Source of the DNA: Patiria miniata
Lineage: Eukaryota; Echinodermata; Asteroidea; Valvatida; Asterinidae
Assembly (NCBI RefSeq): GCF_015706575.1
Contig: NW_024037072.1
Coordinates: forward strand, 17,361,162 to 17,425,161
Direction: 5' to 3'
Length of the DNA: 64,000 nucleotides
Part shown: in pieces, positions 61,752 through 64,000 of the stretch
Numbering within the stretch: the first letter of the stretch is position 1
Layout of the letters: every line of letters begins with the position of its first letter
Made by a program: the position numbers and the translations under genes
The notes under the pieces: model-generated
Databases searched by the model: none
The model's input: the letters and a program-made list of their open reading frames with translations, nothing else
What the model was told of the DNA's origin: nothing

Positions 61752-64000
61752 ATAATAATAATAACAATAATAATAATAACGGAAATTTATACCGCGCCAG
61801 TATCCGCCATAAATGACGCTCATGGCGCAAACAAAAATTATGTCAAATCAGAAATAACAAAACAATTAAATTTAACTAAACAAGAATATTCTGAGTGGTC
61901 TGAAACAAATAGGTCTTCAGGGCAACTTTAAATTCAGAAAGCGATGAGATATTGCGAATGGCGAGGGGTAGTTTGTTCCAAAGATGAGGACCTGCGTAAG
62001 AAAATGATCGATCACCCCAAGATTTGTGAGTGTGAGGGACAACCAGCAAAGAAGCATCAGAAGATCTCAATCGCCTGGATGGATTGTATTGAGTTAATAG
62101 GTCTATGTTGTATTCAGGAGCTGAATCATGTAGGCAATGAAAAACAAGCAGTAACAGTTTGTACTTAATCCGGTCAGCAACAGGGAGCCAATGCAGAGAC
62201 TGCAAAATTGGGGTGATATGGGTTCTAGAGGGTGTCAGGGTCACAATTCGAGCGGCAGAATTTCGTAGTCTTTGTAGGCGAGCAAGTTGGTTGACATAAT
62301 TTCTGAGGCCAAATCTGCCCGTTATTTTACACCGGCGTTGAAGTTCTGCAAGAGTCCGTAATTCAAAAATCATCCGGTCGTGAATTGTCGTCCACAAACT
62401 GGAAGGGATGGCTCAGCCCAGCAGACGAAATGCGTCAAATTCATCAAATTCATGTTTTCATAGTAATCATGCAGGCACATTTTTTCTTGCTGTCGGCTGA
62501 AAATGTTTTGTGATAGGATATTCCGGAGCCATAATTGTGCAGGAAGGCAACATTTTAACGGGCGGCATAAAATTTTGGTAGGGCGCCATTCCCACTCAAC
62601 CACACCGATATGAATCGTCTCTGATAAACATGACAGAAAATTATTATAACATTAGATAACGTTCCCTAGAGAGGACACTTAAATCATAGGTTACATTGAA
62701 AATATTACAAGGATTAGTTCAACAACAATTTGATGATGATTCACAAAATATACAGTATTTAAACGGTGAAGGCTTAACTGTGATTTCAAAATCTCAAACG
62801 TTTAACCCGATAAAGATCGAGTCCTTCCTCTATGACAACAAATGCATTGCGAAGGAAAAATATGTTGCTCTCTATAATAATAGTATCATCATTCAACAAT
62901 AGTACGGCGGATAATGTACATGAACATGTATTATAAAGTCAAAATGCAGACGTCTCCAGACATCAAAGGAATGTAAACGCGGTGGCCGCAGTCGGCAGTT
63001 ATGCCTCTGTTGAGCCGACTGCGTTCACCGCACACACGACCGCGGTCAACGCGTTATGAACGTATTTCAATAACAATGGAGCCGTTTGTTAGGCAGCTGC
63101 ATTGAGATGTAATGTAGGCAGAAGAGCTCGATGTTTTGCTGGTAACTTACGATCAGTCAAACTGCGTTGGATCCGGTCAAAACGCATTTTGATCTTTAAG
63201 AGAAGCTCCCTTACGGGGTAGCTGATACAACAGGGAATTACAAAAGTCCAACCGAGACGAAATGAGGGCGTGAACAAGTTTCTCTGTTGCTGAGTGGGTT
63301 AGATACTTCCGAATGAACCCAAGTTACCAAGTTGAAATGTGACAGATTAACATGTGTTCGAAACATGATGAGACATTGACATAAGTGAGTCAAAGGTGAC
63401 TCCCAGATTTTGACTGGTCGCCGACAAATTAACAGGTGAATTGTAGATGTTGATACCATGGACATTGATCTTGGCAAGTTGTGACTTGACCCAAACATAT
63501 AAGTTCAGATTTACCAGTGATGAAAATTGGAACTCATCCATGCACTGACATCATTGATGCACATCATTGATGATTCAAGTTTCTGGAGAGTTAGCAAGGC
63601 GTCATCTTGATTTGGTGCAAATGACACAAAGAGTTGAACGTCATCAGCATAGCAGTGGTAACTGATATTATGAGATTCCAAGACATGTTTCAGACCACTG
63701 AGATAGATGGTAAACAACAATGACCCACCGACAGATCCCTGGGGAACTCCATGTTTCAGTTCAACAATATCGGATCTGGCGTTACCGATACATACCAGCT
63801 GATGACGATCTCCCAAGTATGACTTGAACCAATCAAGTGCACGATGACAAATACCAGAAGATTACATAATGTTTGCAAGTATGTCGTGGTTGACCGTGTC
63901 GAACGCTGCGGATAAGTCCAGTAGAACGACTGCTGTAAGTCTGCCGACATCCATTTCTGACAAATTGTGGTTAGATAAATTAACTAACAGGGTCTCGACG
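61752..64000 (-). mobile_element. LINE reverse-transcriptase remnant(s), CR1/L2-like, running off the window
   Basis: From the right edge: LLDLSAAFDTV (about 63900), LGDRHQLVCIGN and VELKHGVPQGSVGGSLLFTI (motif B), YHCYADDVQLFVSF (catalytic YADD), QNLGVTFDSLMSMSHHV, DFCNSLLYQLP, broken by shifts. A second conserved piece at 61876-62397 has LQRLRNSAARIVTLTPSRTH, LQSLHWLPVADRIKYKLLLL and GPHLWNKLPLAIRN, the usual LINE C-terminus. A (TAT)n-type tail at 61752-61782 marks the 3' end. Non-coding sequence at 62400-63090 separates the pieces, so it may be one interrupted copy or two. Confidence 0.85.

Overview
This looks like nuclear DNA from an animal, probably an invertebrate: AT-rich, intron-rich, packed with diverged repeats and decayed transposons, with a multi-exon receptor gene built from MAM, Ig and tyrosine-kinase domains. 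No bacterial features are present. The species cannot be read from sequence alone. A marine invertebrate deuterostome (echinoderm, hemichordate or amphioxus) is my best guess, held with low confidence.

The one convincing host gene lies on the minus strand, from about 43.44 kb (5' side) to 5.27 kb (3' end). I reconstructed 23 coding exons from GT/AG borders. Every junction keeps frame and gives a sensible domain order: MAM - Ig - MAM - five Ig domains (A1, B1, B2, A2, B3) - Ser/Thr-rich stalk - transmembrane helix - juxtamembrane - complete tyrosine kinase. The visible part encodes about 1412 residues if the last exon reads through to the stop at 5265. The signal peptide and first exon(s) were not identified and may lie above 43.44 kb or outside the window. 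Every intron in the ectodomain is phase 1, the classic exon-shuffling pattern. The Ig cassette (10.3-16.0 kb) and the MAM regions (28.4-35.3 and 40.8-43.4 kb) are internal segmental duplications in which intron sequence is also still alike.

The introns and flanks are a transposon landscape. There are three minus-strand LINE remnants (32.8-34.2, 45.9-47.7, 61.75-64.0 kb) and one plus-strand remnant (44.4-45.6 kb). There are two PIF/Harbinger-like MITE families with TAA/TTA target duplications, two hAT-like elements with 8-bp target duplications, and a tRNA-Ser-like SINE. A triple nest places a Harbinger-like MITE inside a solo LTR inside a Tc1/mariner-like element (38.1-40.6 kb). Satellite-like arrays occur at 16.2-17.9 kb (about 200-bp period) and 18.6-21.1 kb (about 188-bp monomers in a 566-bp higher-order repeat, in two opposed orientations).

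From 51.2 to 61.1 kb no gene is seen. Much of this region is minisatellite carrying dense TGACGTCA (CRE-type) palindromes with a period near 147 bp. It is punctuated by termini that look like non-autonomous Helentron (HLE2-type) transposons: 5' hairpins, subterminal inverted repeats that change together with the hairpin, and 3' hairpins ending in CTAG. Several are head-to-tail or nested. This array, the triple nest and the modular receptor are the most interesting parts of the window.
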